Origin: Colias croceus
Lineage: Eukaryota; Arthropoda; Insecta; Lepidoptera; Pieridae
DNA length: 64,000 nucleotides
Assembly: GCF_905220415.1 (NCBI RefSeq)
Contig: NC_059550.1
Span: 64,501 to 128,500 of the forward strand
Reading direction: 5' to 3'
The position numbers and the translations under genes were made by a program. Shown in pieces: positions 23,039-33,735 of the stretch; the stretch's first letter is position 1, and every line of letters starts with the position of its first letter. Under the pieces are notes generated by a model that searched no databases, was not told the origin of the DNA, and saw nothing but the letters and a program-made list of their open reading frames with translations.

Positions 23039-23338
23039 GTGTGCAGGCTCACTGTAAACAAACAAACTGTGGACTTTGGACTCTACTCTGTTTTTACTGC
23101 TTTTCCACTTACTATTGTGACATACAACATTATTATGGCATGAAATACATTAAAACAAATGTTTATAATTAATTAATTACCTGCAACATTAATATAATTC
23201 ACAGATATATTGAAAGTTAAATTTATTATTTGTTTTGATGCAATTAAATGAACAGCCTAGTTGCATCAAAATAACTAAACGATAGAAACAATAAATATAA
23301 CTGGGGGTTTATCAGCATGGTGAAGTGTAAGTACGTAC

Positions 23339-23631
23339 CGTTCCCTCTCGGAGTCGACGGCGAAGTTCCGTTCGATGACCGTGGTCCACTGCAGACCGCG
23401 GATGGTGAACACGTTGGGGCGAGGTTTGTCCACGGCCATGATCTGGCAGTCGCGGACGGTAAACTTGTTGAGGGGGTCACGGTAGTTGTTTCGTTCGGGC
23501 TGCGACTTGAAGCCCACCAGGTCGCCATTGTCGAAAAGGATGAAGTAACGATCGCGCCAGTTCCGTATGTGCTCGCCGCGTTTGAGCAGCCAGCCCTCCT
23601 TGACAATATTGCCGGGCGCCGCCTCCGCCAT
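23339..23631 (-). pseudogene. Duplicate of Akt coding exon 1 (PH domain), orphan
   Basis: Encodes the same residues 1-97 as 52870-53162, starting MAEAAPGNIVKEGWLLKRGE and ending SERE plus two bases, with the same GTACGT donor. I saw no nucleotide difference across the 293 bp, while the flanks differ at several positions. It lies about 14 kb downstream of the last Akt exon in the direction of transcription, so it cannot be the 5' exon of the gene on this contig. Transcription from here would run into the BEL and Gypsy insertions. It could be a dead duplicate, a source of a truncated PH-only product, or an assembly artefact. Confidence 0.85.
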
Positions 23632-23866
23632 AGCCAGCTGCCTCGAGGCCTACCCGTGCTCTTGCGAGCTGTTTGTTAACAAATTTCCACTCGTCGACGT
23701 ACCACCACGTTTATGTTTTTACACTTCCCACGTGCGTTTCACCTATGCTGAATCACACCATCGATGTTAATACTGAGCATTTTTAAAGATAAAAGTGCAA
23801 AATAACACTGATTAATAATATTTTTTCCGCCTAGAAAACGACACGATTTAGCGACGTAGCCTCGCG

Positions 23867-24979
23867 TCCAATATATTATTAAACGTCTTATTCACGGTCC
23901 ATCTTGACGTACGTCTCGCCAAGGTCATACACGATGCACGACGCAAAACGACCGTGAATAGTATTGACGTACGTCAATAATTATTATCGTTGCTGGATGT
24001 GCACGACCAATTTTTCATCCAGCGAGCACCCCCACCACCGCGAACGTCGTGCAGATGGACAGTGAATAGCAAAGAATATACTACTCTCTACCGAGAGGTG
24101 AATAGGCTTGCTGTACAGCAGATCAGTGTTGCCAACAGAAATTAATGTAAATACTTGGAAACGTGGCCTATTGATATGATTTTTTTGTGATAACTTAGTA
24201 GTTAGTTTAGTTTTGTGATAACGTAGTGAGTACATGAGCAAGCAAGAAACAGTTATTTTATATTTTTATGTACACAGGAAATACCCAATTATCATTACTT
24301 TTGGATCAACCTAGTACACATGGACAGTTTATATTCAGAAGTTATTATTTTAAAAGAACTCCAAGGCGAATTGTTGAATAACAAAGATTTTATGCAAAAG
24401 TCCACTGCAGAAAAATGGCAATTTATTTAAAAAAAAATGTCCTAACGAATTTGTTTGTTTAAAAAAAATGATTAGCTATATTATACTCTCTGTTCCCGCC
24501 ACTTCAGCATTTACTGAAAGAGTCTTTTCGGTCATGAATGTGAAGTGGCGGGAAGAGAGAAACCGAGCTTCATTAAAAATTAATTAAAAATGAGCTCTTG
24601 AAATAAATTTAGATTTGGAATGTTTGGATTCATATAATTCATTTAAAAATAATGAAAAATTCTTAGGTACTGCAAAAAGTACAAAAAAACACATTTTTAA
24701 AAATATTTATTTACTCTTTATACATCCAGCACAGTGGATTTCTGGTGGTTTCAGAGGTCTCTTCTGGTGGGTAGCTTGATACTTCGGTGGCAACACTGGC
24801 AGCCTTGAGCTGACGTACAGCGGGGATGGACCGTGAATATGCGTCGTGCATCGTGTATGACCTTGGCGGGACGTACGTCAAGATGGACCGTGAATAAGAC
24901 GCTTTACTATTCCTATTTAGTTTCTCTGTCTACGATATTACTTGTTCTGTGTACTATACTGAATACTCTATAGTCTATG
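23867..24979. mobile_element. hAT-derived element with transposase remnant
   Basis: An 8-bp duplication GCCTCGCG flanks it (23859-23866 and 24980-24987); copy B at about 53389 has the empty site. About 90-bp imperfect inverted repeats lie just inside the ends (from about 23880 and to about 24906) with TCTTATTCACGGTCCATCTT and its complement. They do not reach the outermost bases, so the structure may be composite. Confidence 0.7.
24318..24595 (+). pseudogene. hAT transposase C-terminal (dimerisation) remnant
   Basis: The translated stretch SVPATSAFTERVFSVMN followed by WREERNRASLK matches the hallmark of the hAT C-terminal dimerisation region. An upstream piece (ELQGELLNNKDFMQKSTAEKW) is interrupted by frameshifts in A runs. 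Only the C-terminal part of a transposase remains. Confidence 0.7.
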
Positions 24980-25017
24980 GCCTCGCGGTAATAAAGTCAT
25001 AGAGTAAAGCAAAGAGT

Positions 25018-25233
25018 AAAGTAGCCTACTCACGATTCAATTTCAGTAACAATCTGTTGACACAATCTGCAGTGAGCTGACAGATTGTGTCGTGAATAGT
25101 ATAGTTGAGGGCACGTTGGGGGCGTAAAGTAGCCTACTCACGATTCAATTTCAGTAACAATCTGTTGACACAATCTGCAGTGAGCTGACAGATTGTGTCG
25201 TGAATAGTATAGTTGAGGGCACGTTGGGGGCGT
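25018..25233. repeat. Tandem 108-bp duplication at the start of a MITE cluster
   Basis: 25018-25125 and 25126-25233 appear identical (AAAGTAGCCTACTCACGATTCAA...GGGGGCGT). Each contains GACACAATCTGCAGTGAGCTGACAGATTGTGTC, an internal inverted repeat. Confidence 0.9.
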
Positions 25234-26798
25234 AACCCAACATGTTGCGTATTGGATCGGCGCGGAAGCAACCCGACAAATTGTCTCAGCAGATTGTGTG
25301 CGTGTTGAAACGTGAGTATTGTGATTGCTCCAATCTCGCAGTGTTACCAACTCTCAAAAATATTTATCCCTAAAGTTTGTGTCAAAAACCCCTAAAAACG
25401 CCTAAATTATTCAGTTGTCCCCCTAAAAAAACATACAAATATAAATTCATGATGATTTAGAAATAATATGCTGTAATATGTTTCAAAAGTCTTTTTATTA
25501 CAAGTTATATAATACATAAAATATTTCGTCTTCATCTGAAGATTCAGCGTTTTTGAAATCATACATGTTGAATAAATTTAACATTTTATTGGATGGATTA
25601 AAATATGTTGTACAAGATCCACCATTTCGATTTAATGTAAATCGGACCATCATGATGCTTTGCAAAATTTTATTTAATTACGTACTGGATGTCGCTATGA
25701 GTCGCTAGGTCAAGAAATAAATATTAAAACTAGTTATGTAATTATCAATTTAAAAATATTAAACAGTCAAAAAAAAATCCCTAAAAATACCCCTAAAAAT
25801 TTCAGACCCCTAAAAAATTCCTATCTCACTTATTTACCCCCTAAATCTGGGGGGAAAACCCCTAAGTTGGGAACCGTGCAATCTCGGCTCAATCGCGCCG
25901 CCGCGTTAATCGCAAAATGGCGGTTTTGAGATAAACGCGGGAAAGACATTTTTACATATTTGAGGAAGATGTTTATATTTTATAGCCGTTTATACTTTAT
26001 AGCCCTTGAAATCTATCAATAAAATTGGAAAAAATACAAGCTTTACAAAGATAATTATCTTATATTTCATAAATTGTATATCCATTAATAATGCGTATTA
26101 TTGCGTTGAGGTTTAGCATCAGGCCAGGCATCAACGTGACGTGCACACGTTGTGGCAAGCAATCGCGGAATGAAATTGTGTCATCAGATTGAGGGTTGGA
26201 TGAATCGTGAGTAGAGAACGCTCAATCGCGACTGCAACAAATTGTTTCAGCAGATTGTTGGTTGTGTTGAACCGTGAGTAGGGCCTTTAACCCAACATGT
26301 TGCGTATTGGATCGGCGCGGAAGCAACCCGACAAATTGTCTCAGCAGATTGTGTGCGTGTTGAATCGTGAGTATTGTGATTGCTCCAATCTCGGCTCAAT
26401 CGCGCTGCGCAGTAATCGCAAAATGGCGGTTTTGAGATAAACGCGGGAAAGACATTTTTACATATTTGAGGAAGATGTTTATATTTTATAGCCGTTTATA
26501 CTTTATAGCCCTTGAAATCTATCAATAAAATTGAAAAAAATACAAGCTTTACAAAGATAATTATCTTATATTTCATAAATTAGTATATCCATTAATAATG
26601 CGTATTATTGCGTTGAAGTTTAGCATCAGGCCAGGCATCAACGTGACGTGCACACGTTGTGGCAAGCAATCGCGGAATGAAATTGTATCAGCAGATTGAG
26701 GGTTGGATGAATCGTGAGTAGAGAACGCTCAATCGCGACTTCAACAAATTGTGTCAGCAGATTGTGGGTTGTGTTGAACCGTGAGTAGGGCCTTTAAA
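25234..26798. repeat. Two tandem copies of a MITE-like unit
   Basis: Unit 1 (25234-26287, including a 540-bp insertion) and unit 2 (26288-26798) share CCCAACATGTTGCGTATTGG...GTGAGTAGGGCCTTTAA. The outer end TTGAACCGTGAGTAGGGCC is the complement of the left end GGC-type CCTACTCACGATTCAA near 25025, so the whole 25.0-26.8 kb block looks like an expanded inverted-repeat element. No coding frame. Confidence 0.8.
25339..25878. mobile_element. hAT-like MITE (540 bp)
   Basis: 8-bp duplication CAATCTCG (25331-25338 and 25879-25886). Imperfect terminal inverted repeats CAGTGTTACCAACT and AAGTTGGGAACCGTG. Unit 2 of the surrounding repeat (near 26388) shows the empty site. The interior repeats CCCCTAAAAA. 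No coding frame. Confidence 0.85.
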
Positions 26799-27186
26799 GT
26801 TATACTGTGAATAAATAAAATTAAAAACACAGATAACTATATATTAGTTGCTGGATTGCATACCTACATTTAAGAAGGCCTCTAACTAAAAAAGGCATTC
26901 ATAAATTTAGAGATAATATTAATAATAAATTGCCTGGCCTGAATGATCAATCCTTTCATAATAATCCTTGTGAAATGTTTACAAATCTTTTTAATTTAAT
27001 TCATAATGAGTTTGAAAAAATCTTTAAGTTTAAAGTTAAATCTTTAAGTATTACCACAGACTAATAATAATATACTACGTATACAAACCAAGATTACTTG
27101 CTCTGTGTTACCAAGGATTTACCATTTAGCCAATGGGCAACACCTAGTATACACAGATGCAGGAACGTTTTAAATGAGAACTAGGC

Positions 27187-27486
27187 ATGAAGCCACATGA
27201 AGCAATATATTATATAACAAAGACTTGTCATTTCTTAGTTATGTTTGGTTATGTTAGAAATTATTCAAAAACTTTTAAAAAAGTTTGTTTCACTGCCAAT
27301 TGCTTGTATGTCAGAGATAAAATACGCAACTCTGATAACAAAGTTAAAACGGTTTGGGCAATTATTAATGGTGAAATGGGCAAAAGAAGGCAAAAGCCAA
27401 TCAAATAGTACCTTAAAACTTGTTAATGCTTGTAGGGTCATTGACAAAAGTGCTGATGTTGCGCTTGCTTTTGAAGATTTTTTTTA
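27187..27486 (+). pseudogene. Non-LTR ORF2 linker before reverse transcriptase
   Basis: YVRDKIRNSDNKVKTVWAII and, in a shifted frame, VIDKSADVALAFEDFF resemble the stretch between endonuclease and reverse transcriptase in Jockey-like ORF2. It carries one frameshift near 27400 and is cut by the MITE. Confidence 0.6.
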
Positions 27487-27489
27487 GTA

Positions 27490-27779
27490 GAGTCTGGCCA
27501 GCCAAAGCAGAACCCAGTGTTTTTTGTAGCGGCCACATTATGGAATGTCATCATGGCGTTTCGGCGTAGTTAGTTGTCAATTTTGTTGAAAACGGTTCAA
27601 ATCATATTTTGCTTTAATAACGTTTAAATCCTGCTATGTTGTGTACCTATATACTATGCTCACCTCTAAGAATATCAAAAGTATCAAAATGTTTTTTTCT
27701 TAATAAAGCCGATGTTACCAGGTCCATATTTTTTAAATTTGCCGCCTTTTACTGGGTTCAGCTTTGGCTGGCCAGACTC
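27490..27779. mobile_element. MITE with TA target duplication (290 bp)
   Basis: Terminal inverted repeats GAGTCTGGCCAGCCAAAGC and the near-complement GCTTTGGCTGGCCAGACTC, flanked by TA (27488-27489 and 27780-27781). They extend about 30 bp. It splits the retrotransposon frame. Non-coding. Confidence 0.85.
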
Positions 27780-27781
27780 TA

Positions 27782-28530
27782 GTGTCCCTGCTAGTATTAC
27801 CGAAAAATTAAATTCGTCATCAGCGCTTACGGAGTCCTACTTGAGGGACCATGTTGCTGAGTGTAATGTATTATTTGAATTGCGACATGTGACTGCAGAG
27901 GAAATTGTTAAAACTTTTAAAACATTAAACTTAAAAAAAACTTGTGATCTCTGGGGAATGTCTGTAAATTTAGTAAATAATATTATAGAAAACATTGCCA
28001 ACCACTTAGCGTTTATATATTTTAATCAATGTTGTGACTGTGGTATATTCCCTGATTTATTAAAGTTAAGTAAAGTTATTCCTTTATTTAAAAGTGGTGA
28101 CCAAGAAAACTGTAATAACTATAGGCCAATTTCCATTTTACCAACTTTGAGCAAAGTCTTCGAGAAATTAATTTTAAGCCAATTATGTAGTCATTTTGTA
28201 TCAAATGGTTTACTGCACGCCAAACAGTTTGGTTTCACAAAGGGGCGCTCTACCACTGATGCTGGAATAGCTCTTTTGTCACATATATATATATATAAAG
28301 CATGGGAAAATTCAAAGAATGTTTTGGGGATATTCTGCGACCTTTCTAAGGCTTTTGACTGTGTAGAACATACCACTTTAGTACGGAAACTAAATTTTTA
28401 TGGTATTAAAGGTTTATCTCAGGACCTCATAGCTTCATATCTTCAGAACAGGGTACAAACCGTTGTTATTAATGGAGAGAAATCTCGCGGTGCGCCGATT
28501 AACATAGGTGTTCCGCAGGGATCTATCAGA
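27782..28530 (+). pseudogene. Non-LTR reverse transcriptase, first part
   Basis: Visible blocks are IPLFKSGDQENCNNYRPISI, QFGFTKGRSTTDA, FCDLSKAFDCVEHTTL (first catalytic Asp) and GVPQGS. About 45-50 bases that should follow GVPQGS are deleted, and the frame changes there. The reading frame open upstream of 27782 is MITE sequence, not retrotransposon protein. Confidence 0.85.
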
Positions 28531-29379
28531 TATGTGTGAAATAGTACTGTTTGCAGATGATACCTCATTAATATTTAATGTGGATAGACATGACACAAAT
28601 GTTGACGAAGTAAACTCTGCTCTTTTACGCATATCCAATTGGTTCACTGCTAATAATTTATTATTAAATGCAAAAAAAAACAAATTGTGTAGAATTTATC
28701 CTTCCAAATGTAAAAAAGGTGAAAAGGGATATTATTTTAAACGGGGAGGTATTATACCCTGTGGATTCTACTGTTTTTCTTGGTTTGACACTAGATGAGA
28801 AGCTACAATGGGGGGCCCATGTTGCCACCACCGCTGCTAAGCTTAGTTCAGCTGCATATGCAGTTCGAAGAATAAGGCATCTCACCGATGAAGACACGGC
28901 TAGATTGGTTTATTTTAGCTACTTTCATAGCATTATGTCCTATGGAATTCTGCTATGGGGCAGGGCTGCCGATATAGAAACTATATTTATATTACAGAAA
29001 AGAGCCATACGCTCTATATATAATTTACGTGCTAGGGACTCACTAAGAGATCTCTTTAAGAATACTGGTATCCTCACTGTACCATCACAGTATATATTTA
29101 ATAATATTTTATATGTACACAAAAACGCAGACTTACACACAAGTCACCGACTTAGACACAGTCAGTTACAGACTTAGACACCGATATGGCACAAGGAACA
29201 GAAATAAAATTGAAATGCCATTTTACCGGTTAGCTAAAGTTAAAAATTCATTTATGGGCCAAGGTATACTTTTTTACAACAGAATTCCTCATAGTATTAA
29301 AGGGTTTAGTAGTGCTAAATTTAAAAATTATGTAAAAAACGTATTAGTTCAGAGAGCCTATTACAGCATTAAGGAATAA
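28508..29379 (+). pseudogene. Non-LTR reverse transcriptase, C-terminal parts in three frames
   Basis: Frame 1 has LFADDTSLIFNV, the catalytic FADD box, and breaks in an A run near 28672. Frame 2 (28668-29177) has VFLGLTLDEKLQWGAHV and AVRRIRHLTDEDTARLVYF. Frame 3 (29113-29379) has YGTRNRNKIEMPFYRLAKVK and the C-terminus. All are typical Jockey/CR1-like ORF2 blocks. Confidence 0.85.
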
Positions 29380-29690
29380 TATATGGAAGTTAAAAACCCA
29401 TGGAGGGTTGTCGCGTAAAAACCACAGGACAGTTCTTTGGCATATTATGATAATATATACGTACAGTTACTTACATATTTTGTAAAATTAAAATTGTAAT
29501 ACTGAAATGATTTAAAAGAGCAACTAGGTATGGAGTTTCTTGCCGATTCTTCTCCATAGATACTGCTTTCCGAATCGGTGGTAAATTTTAAAAATATGTA
29601 TTGACGTTTCAAAAGTGCTTCTCGAAGAAGTCTAATTGAATAAATAAATGACAAATGTTTGAGTTTGAGTTTGATGACGATTTCGAAGGA

Positions 29691-30323
29691 AATGTAGACC
29701 TACGGGAGTGATTTCACTATGATAACAGTGTCAATCATTTACTCCCAGCACCATACCTCCGGAATTATACGACATATTGATTTGAGACACAATGAAGACC
29801 CAAAAAGTCAGAATTTTTACCATCAACAAAATATTATTGCTGCAGAATTACAGCCATTACATGCAGTGCGGGATGAATCTTCCCCACTAATTCTCAGTAG
29901 TTCTTCAGCCACAGCATCATGTTACTTACCAGAAATACCACCCAATATTTGAAAATTTAAATAATAATACCTTACAAATTAAAAAACTGGCAGCAAATGG
30001 ATATATATGCCAAAGAATCCAAAAAAAAGCGATTTAAATTTCCTGTTTGTTTTGGTACTTCAGGCATGGTATACGACTTCTTTGCATACGATGAAGCAAA
30101 CACATTACAATCTGTAGGTACAATTTGTGTACAATTTAGTGAATGAGAAGAGGACTTTCTTGGTGTATTAGAATAAGTTCTCAGGCTATGTAATACTATT
30201 TCTATTCCAATTCTAAGCATATTCTTATGCTGTGACTTTTGATAGTGTCGTTTTTTAAAATCCATTATTTTTAACGATATAGTTAAAGTTTTAACCAATA
30301 TTTTAAGACAGATGTTTGAAAAG

Positions 30324-30325
<2 letters not shown>
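29691..30325. other. Intergenic, no recognisable gene
   Basis: Two modest open frames (29719-29952 plus and 29972-30298 minus) show no motif I recognise, and neither has convincing codon structure. They may be remnants of a further mobile element. Confidence 0.4.

Positions 30326-30361
<36 letters not shown>
30326..30361. repeat. (TA)n microsatellite
   Basis: About 17 uninterrupted TA units. Confidence 0.95.
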
Positions 30362-30363
<2 letters not shown>

Positions 30364-31291
30364 TTATCCATAATTATAATTTGAAAATAATTTTGAATTA
30401 CAGAGTTGAAAATGTGCAATGTATATATGTACCACGGTTGCAGGAATAATGTGCAATGTCCGTTATATGTGACGGTTCGAACATGTACATCTAATTGGCA
30501 ATGTCCGTTTTATGTGACATACCTAGTGAAAACAATAGAAAAAATTAAAATTTTAAAATTTTTTTTTTTCATTTTCCTCTTTTCTATCCTTATTCCAATA
30601 CATCCTCCAAATTTGGACATTATACACACAAGTTATCTAGGGGTGACAATTTAAGGGTTAATTAATGTTTTCATACCAGGTATATACCTACTATAATAAA
30701 TGAAATACCGTCAGTCTAGAAACCCTAGGGTTTTATAACCCTAATCACTGAGACTGGGCTTCATATTACCTGATATTCCCTATAGTTATATTATATTTTG
30801 AATACAAGTTACAATGACCGACTGAAAAATATTTTAACATACATATCTACTTAACAACTTCACAGTCTTATCTACTTCTAGGTCTTTACAGTATCACGCC
30901 TCACATCTTTATACGCCTGCCACCAGCCACACACTCGACGAGTGGCATGGGAAGTAACGAGGAAAGAGGCAGAGACATGATTGTGGCAACATTACCCGTC
31001 ATGCTCCTCGTCTTGCCCACTGCTCCCTATTTTGTCGGTTTTTGTGCGCGAGTCAAAGGACCGGCAATACGAGTGCGATGAGCAGCGCAAGAATCATAGT
31101 CTGTGTTTGTGGATGGAATCATTTCGACGTAAATTGTATTCGAAATGAAAGTTACTTTTCTTTTTCATTGTGTCTGGCGATAGGACAGAGATTATAGTGG
31201 TATAGGTTATCTACCTGAATTGTGGTATTATGCTACTCTTTGGGTTTAGGTTCCTTCAGACTTCTAACCGCTTATCTTATTACCATGATAA
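30362..31291. other. Intergenic, no recognisable gene
   Basis: AT-rich in the first half, mixed after 30900. A GTGCAATGTCCGTTATATGTGAC-like motif occurs twice (near 30450 and 30498). Nothing coding is supported. Confidence 0.5.
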
Positions 31292-31295
31292 GATC

Positions 31296-31501
31296 TTTAG
31301 TGTACAGAGGCTGGGGTCTTCCAATAAAATACTGTATATGCTGAACTACTTTATTACATTTATAAATTTATAATTTATTACACGTTAACTTAGATAGGCG
31401 AGTGGCAGGCGACTGGCTCTCGCAGGAGTGTCGCCATTCGCCGCGTCACAAACCGCTGAATTGACGATATTTGATTACTGTGAATAATAACACACACTAC
31501 A
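31296..31501 (-). repeat. Gypsy 2 3' LTR
   Basis: On the minus strand it begins TGTAGTGTG and ends CACTAAA rather than the usual CA. The same unusual end occurs in the other LTR, and the GATC duplication fixes the border. Confidence 0.9.
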
Positions 31502-31716
31502 TACACCCCCTTCTAAAAAAAAAAATGATTTACATAACTGACAAATATCAAAAATAAAAAAAATATATTATATATAATTAACTGGTTGAGCCGAGATTTG
31601 AAATAAAATGAATACAAATATTCCTAACGTTTACTTATAACATTAATATGTGCTGAGATGACATTACGCAACCTTCGCGTGCCTACTTCTAACAAAAATG
31701 CCAATGCACCATTAAC

Positions 31717-33735
31717 CTAATTACAGTCCAAAAATCTTACAGGTCTTTTAATTATTCTGCCACTACGTGATTTCTTTAAAGGCGTGCACACACTAGCCTC
31801 ACTATGCTGATCTAATCTACTGTCATGTCTAACTTCATTTTCTTCTAAAATATACGCAGGCTTAAGTCTATCAATCGACACATTACATTCTCTATTATCA
31901 ATTAATATTTTAAAAACTTTACTATTTCTTTCTAAAACTTTATATGGTCCGCTGTACGGAGGCGTTAGCGGTCTCCGTACCGCGTCCACTCTTAGAAAAA
32001 CATGTGAACAGGAATTTAGATCAGCATGCACAAACGTACTATTACTATTTTTACATGCCCTTTTTATGGGCTTAATTTTATTCAACGAATTTCGTTCACT
32101 TATAAACGAATGTGGATTATCAATTTTCGTACTTTTATCCGAACAAAATTCTCCCGGCAACCTTAAACAATGACCCAGAGCAAATTCCGCCGCGCTGATA
32201 TTATCAGTGTCTGCTTGACAAGCTGCTCTCAATCCTAACATGACCGTAGGTAGTTCTACTAAGCATGCTAGATTATTGTTCAATCTAGCCACCAGAGCCG
32301 ACTTCAAGGACCTATGCCACCTTTCTATCTTACCATTACACTGCGGGTGGTACGGGGTAGTTCTCGTTTTTTGAATACCTAATAATTTCATTAAATCTGT
32401 AAACAATTCGCTTTCAAACTGTCTACCTTGATCGGTGGTAATAACTTTAGGACAACCGAAACGACAAATCCATCCTTCATAAACTGCTCTAGCTACCGAC
32501 TCCGCAGTCATGTCCTTCACAGGGCAAATCTCAGGCCACCGCGTTAACCTATCGATCATAGTGACGCAATAACGGAAACCGTGCTCGGTTTCCGGTAAAG
32601 GTCCTATCAGATCCACGTGCAAATGTTCAAAACGCTCGCTATTGTTAAAATCGCTAAGTTTTGAAACAGTGTGCCTAATAACCTTACTTTTCTGACACCT
32701 AACGCACGTCCTGGTCCAGGTCCCCACGTCCATATTCATGCCTGGCCAAAAAACTTTTTTACTAACTAACGCACGCGATGCTCTAACTCCGGGATGGGAA
32801 ACGTCATGAAATTTATTAAAAATACTTTTCCTAAACTGTGCTGGTATATACGGCCTAATATTCTGAGCTGATGTTTCACAATATATTTTAATATCGTCAT
32901 TATTATCGAGCGCTAACTGTTTCCATTGCAATTTATCATTTGTTTTCATCAAATCTGCGAGCTCAGCGTCTGTCGCCTGTGCTCTCGCAACCTCCACGTA
33001 TTCACTCGAACTAGGACATACGATACTCTCGATTCTCGATAAAGCGTCGGCCACTTGATTTTCAGTGCCTTGAATATGTTGTATGTCGCTTGTAAATTCG
33101 CTAATATACAACAATTGACGCGCTCGCCTAGGTAACTCTTTATTAGAACTTAATTTACTTAAAGCAAAAGTGAGAGGTTTATGGTCCGTGTAAACTGTTA
33201 AATTTCTGCCTTCGATTAAATCCCTAAAGTAAACTATTCCTGAATAAATCGCTAGAAGCTCCTTGTCATATGTGGAGTACTTCTTTTGCGATTCCGATAA
33301 TCTTTTTGAAAAATATCCTAAAGGTTTCCAAGAATTTCCTTCCCACTGATTTAACACTGCCCCTATACTAAAATCTGACGCGTCGGTCATTAACCCTAAT
33401 TTGGCACTAGATATTGGATGCGCAATAGTAACGGCATTTTTTAAATTTTCTTTACACACTTCAAATGCACTATTCGCCTCGTCTGTCCAATCTATACGCG
33501 TCTTATCTCGTTTTTTAGTCCCGTGTAAATACCTATCTAAAACTCCCTGAACTCGAGCAGCGTTAGGAATATGATTTCTGTAGAAATTTAACATGCCCAA
33601 AAATCTACGTAATTGTTCTACTGTCTCCGGTTTCGGATATGACTCGATAGCTTTAACTTTTTCCGGCATCGGACTTATTTCTTTTCTGAAACTAAATAGC
33701 CTAAAAATTCTATAGAGGACTGTCCAAAAACACAT
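31717..33735 (-). CDS. Gypsy 2 pol: RNase H and integrase
   Basis: After the first about 20 residues, which are out-of-frame reading upstream of the frameshift, come the connection block (RFLGMLNFYRNHIPNAARV), RNase H (MTDASDFSIGAVLNQ, YSTYDKELLAIYSGI, YTDHKPLTFAL), integrase zinc region (HDVSHPGVRASRALV, CVRCQKSK), and integrase core with HVDLIGPLP, TDQGRQFES and the Glu of NGKIERWHRS. It ends with SIDRLKPAY and RSGRIIKRPVRF. True translation would join from the preceding frame near 33685. Confidence 0.9.
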   Translation of the reverse strand: MCFWTVLYRIFRLFSFRKEISPMPEKVKAIESYPKPETVEQLRRFLGMLNFYRNHIPNAARVQGVLDRYLHGTKKRDKTRIDWTDEANSAFEVCKENLKNAVTIAHPISSAKLGLMTDASDFSIGAVLNQWEGNSWKPLGYFSKRLSESQKKYSTYDKELLAIYSGIVYFRDLIEGRNLTVYTDHKPLTFALSKLSSNKELPRRARQLLYISEFTSDIQHIQGTENQVADALSRIESIVCPSSSEYVEVARAQATDAELADLMKTNDKLQWKQLALDNNDDIKIYCETSAQNIRPYIPAQFRKSIFNKFHDVSHPGVRASRALVSKKVFWPGMNMDVGTWTRTCVRCQKSKVIRHTVSKLSDFNNSERFEHLHVDLIGPLPETEHGFRYCVTMIDRLTRWPEICPVKDMTAESVARAVYEGWICRFGCPKVITTDQGRQFESELFTDLMKLLGIQKTRTTPYHPQCNGKIERWHRSLKSALVARLNNNLACLVELPTVMLGLRAACQADTDNISAAEFALGHCLRLPGEFCSDKSTKIDNPHSFISERNSLNKIKPIKRACKNSNSTFVHADLNSCSHVFLRVDAVRRPLTPPYSGPYKVLERNSKVFKILIDNRECNVSIDRLKPAYILEENEVRHDSRLDQHSEASVCTPLKKSRSGRIIKRPVRFLDCN

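Larger units (their letters stand above)
6864..24990. repeat. Duplicated segment copy A (contains Akt exon 1), inflated by nested insertions
   Basis: Pieces at 6864-6993, 8813-8932, 9620-9657, 15358-15494, 21343-21980, 23047-23866 and 24980-24990 line up in order with the continuous segment 51553-53410. Each interruption is a separate mobile element, usually with a target-site duplication for which copy B shows the empty site. The shared DNA is about 1.86 kb; here it is spread over about 18 kb. The duplication includes a full Akt coding exon. Confidence 0.88.
26860..29690 (+). mobile_element. Jockey/CR1-like non-LTR retrotransposon, dead, 5' truncated
   Basis: The linker and reverse transcriptase region of ORF2 spans about 27187-29379 in several frames, followed by a 3' untranslated region ending in AATAAATAAATGACAAATGTTTGAGTTTGAGTTTGA. 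No endonuclease domain is present. The 3' region (29500-29650) resembles 51730-51870 in the duplicated segment, so both derive from one family. A MITE interrupts it at 27490. Confidence 0.8.

Noticed and set aside
29719..30298. Two possible small genes next to the Jockey-like element
   Set aside because: No motif, no supporting splice sites; kept only as an unassigned stretch.
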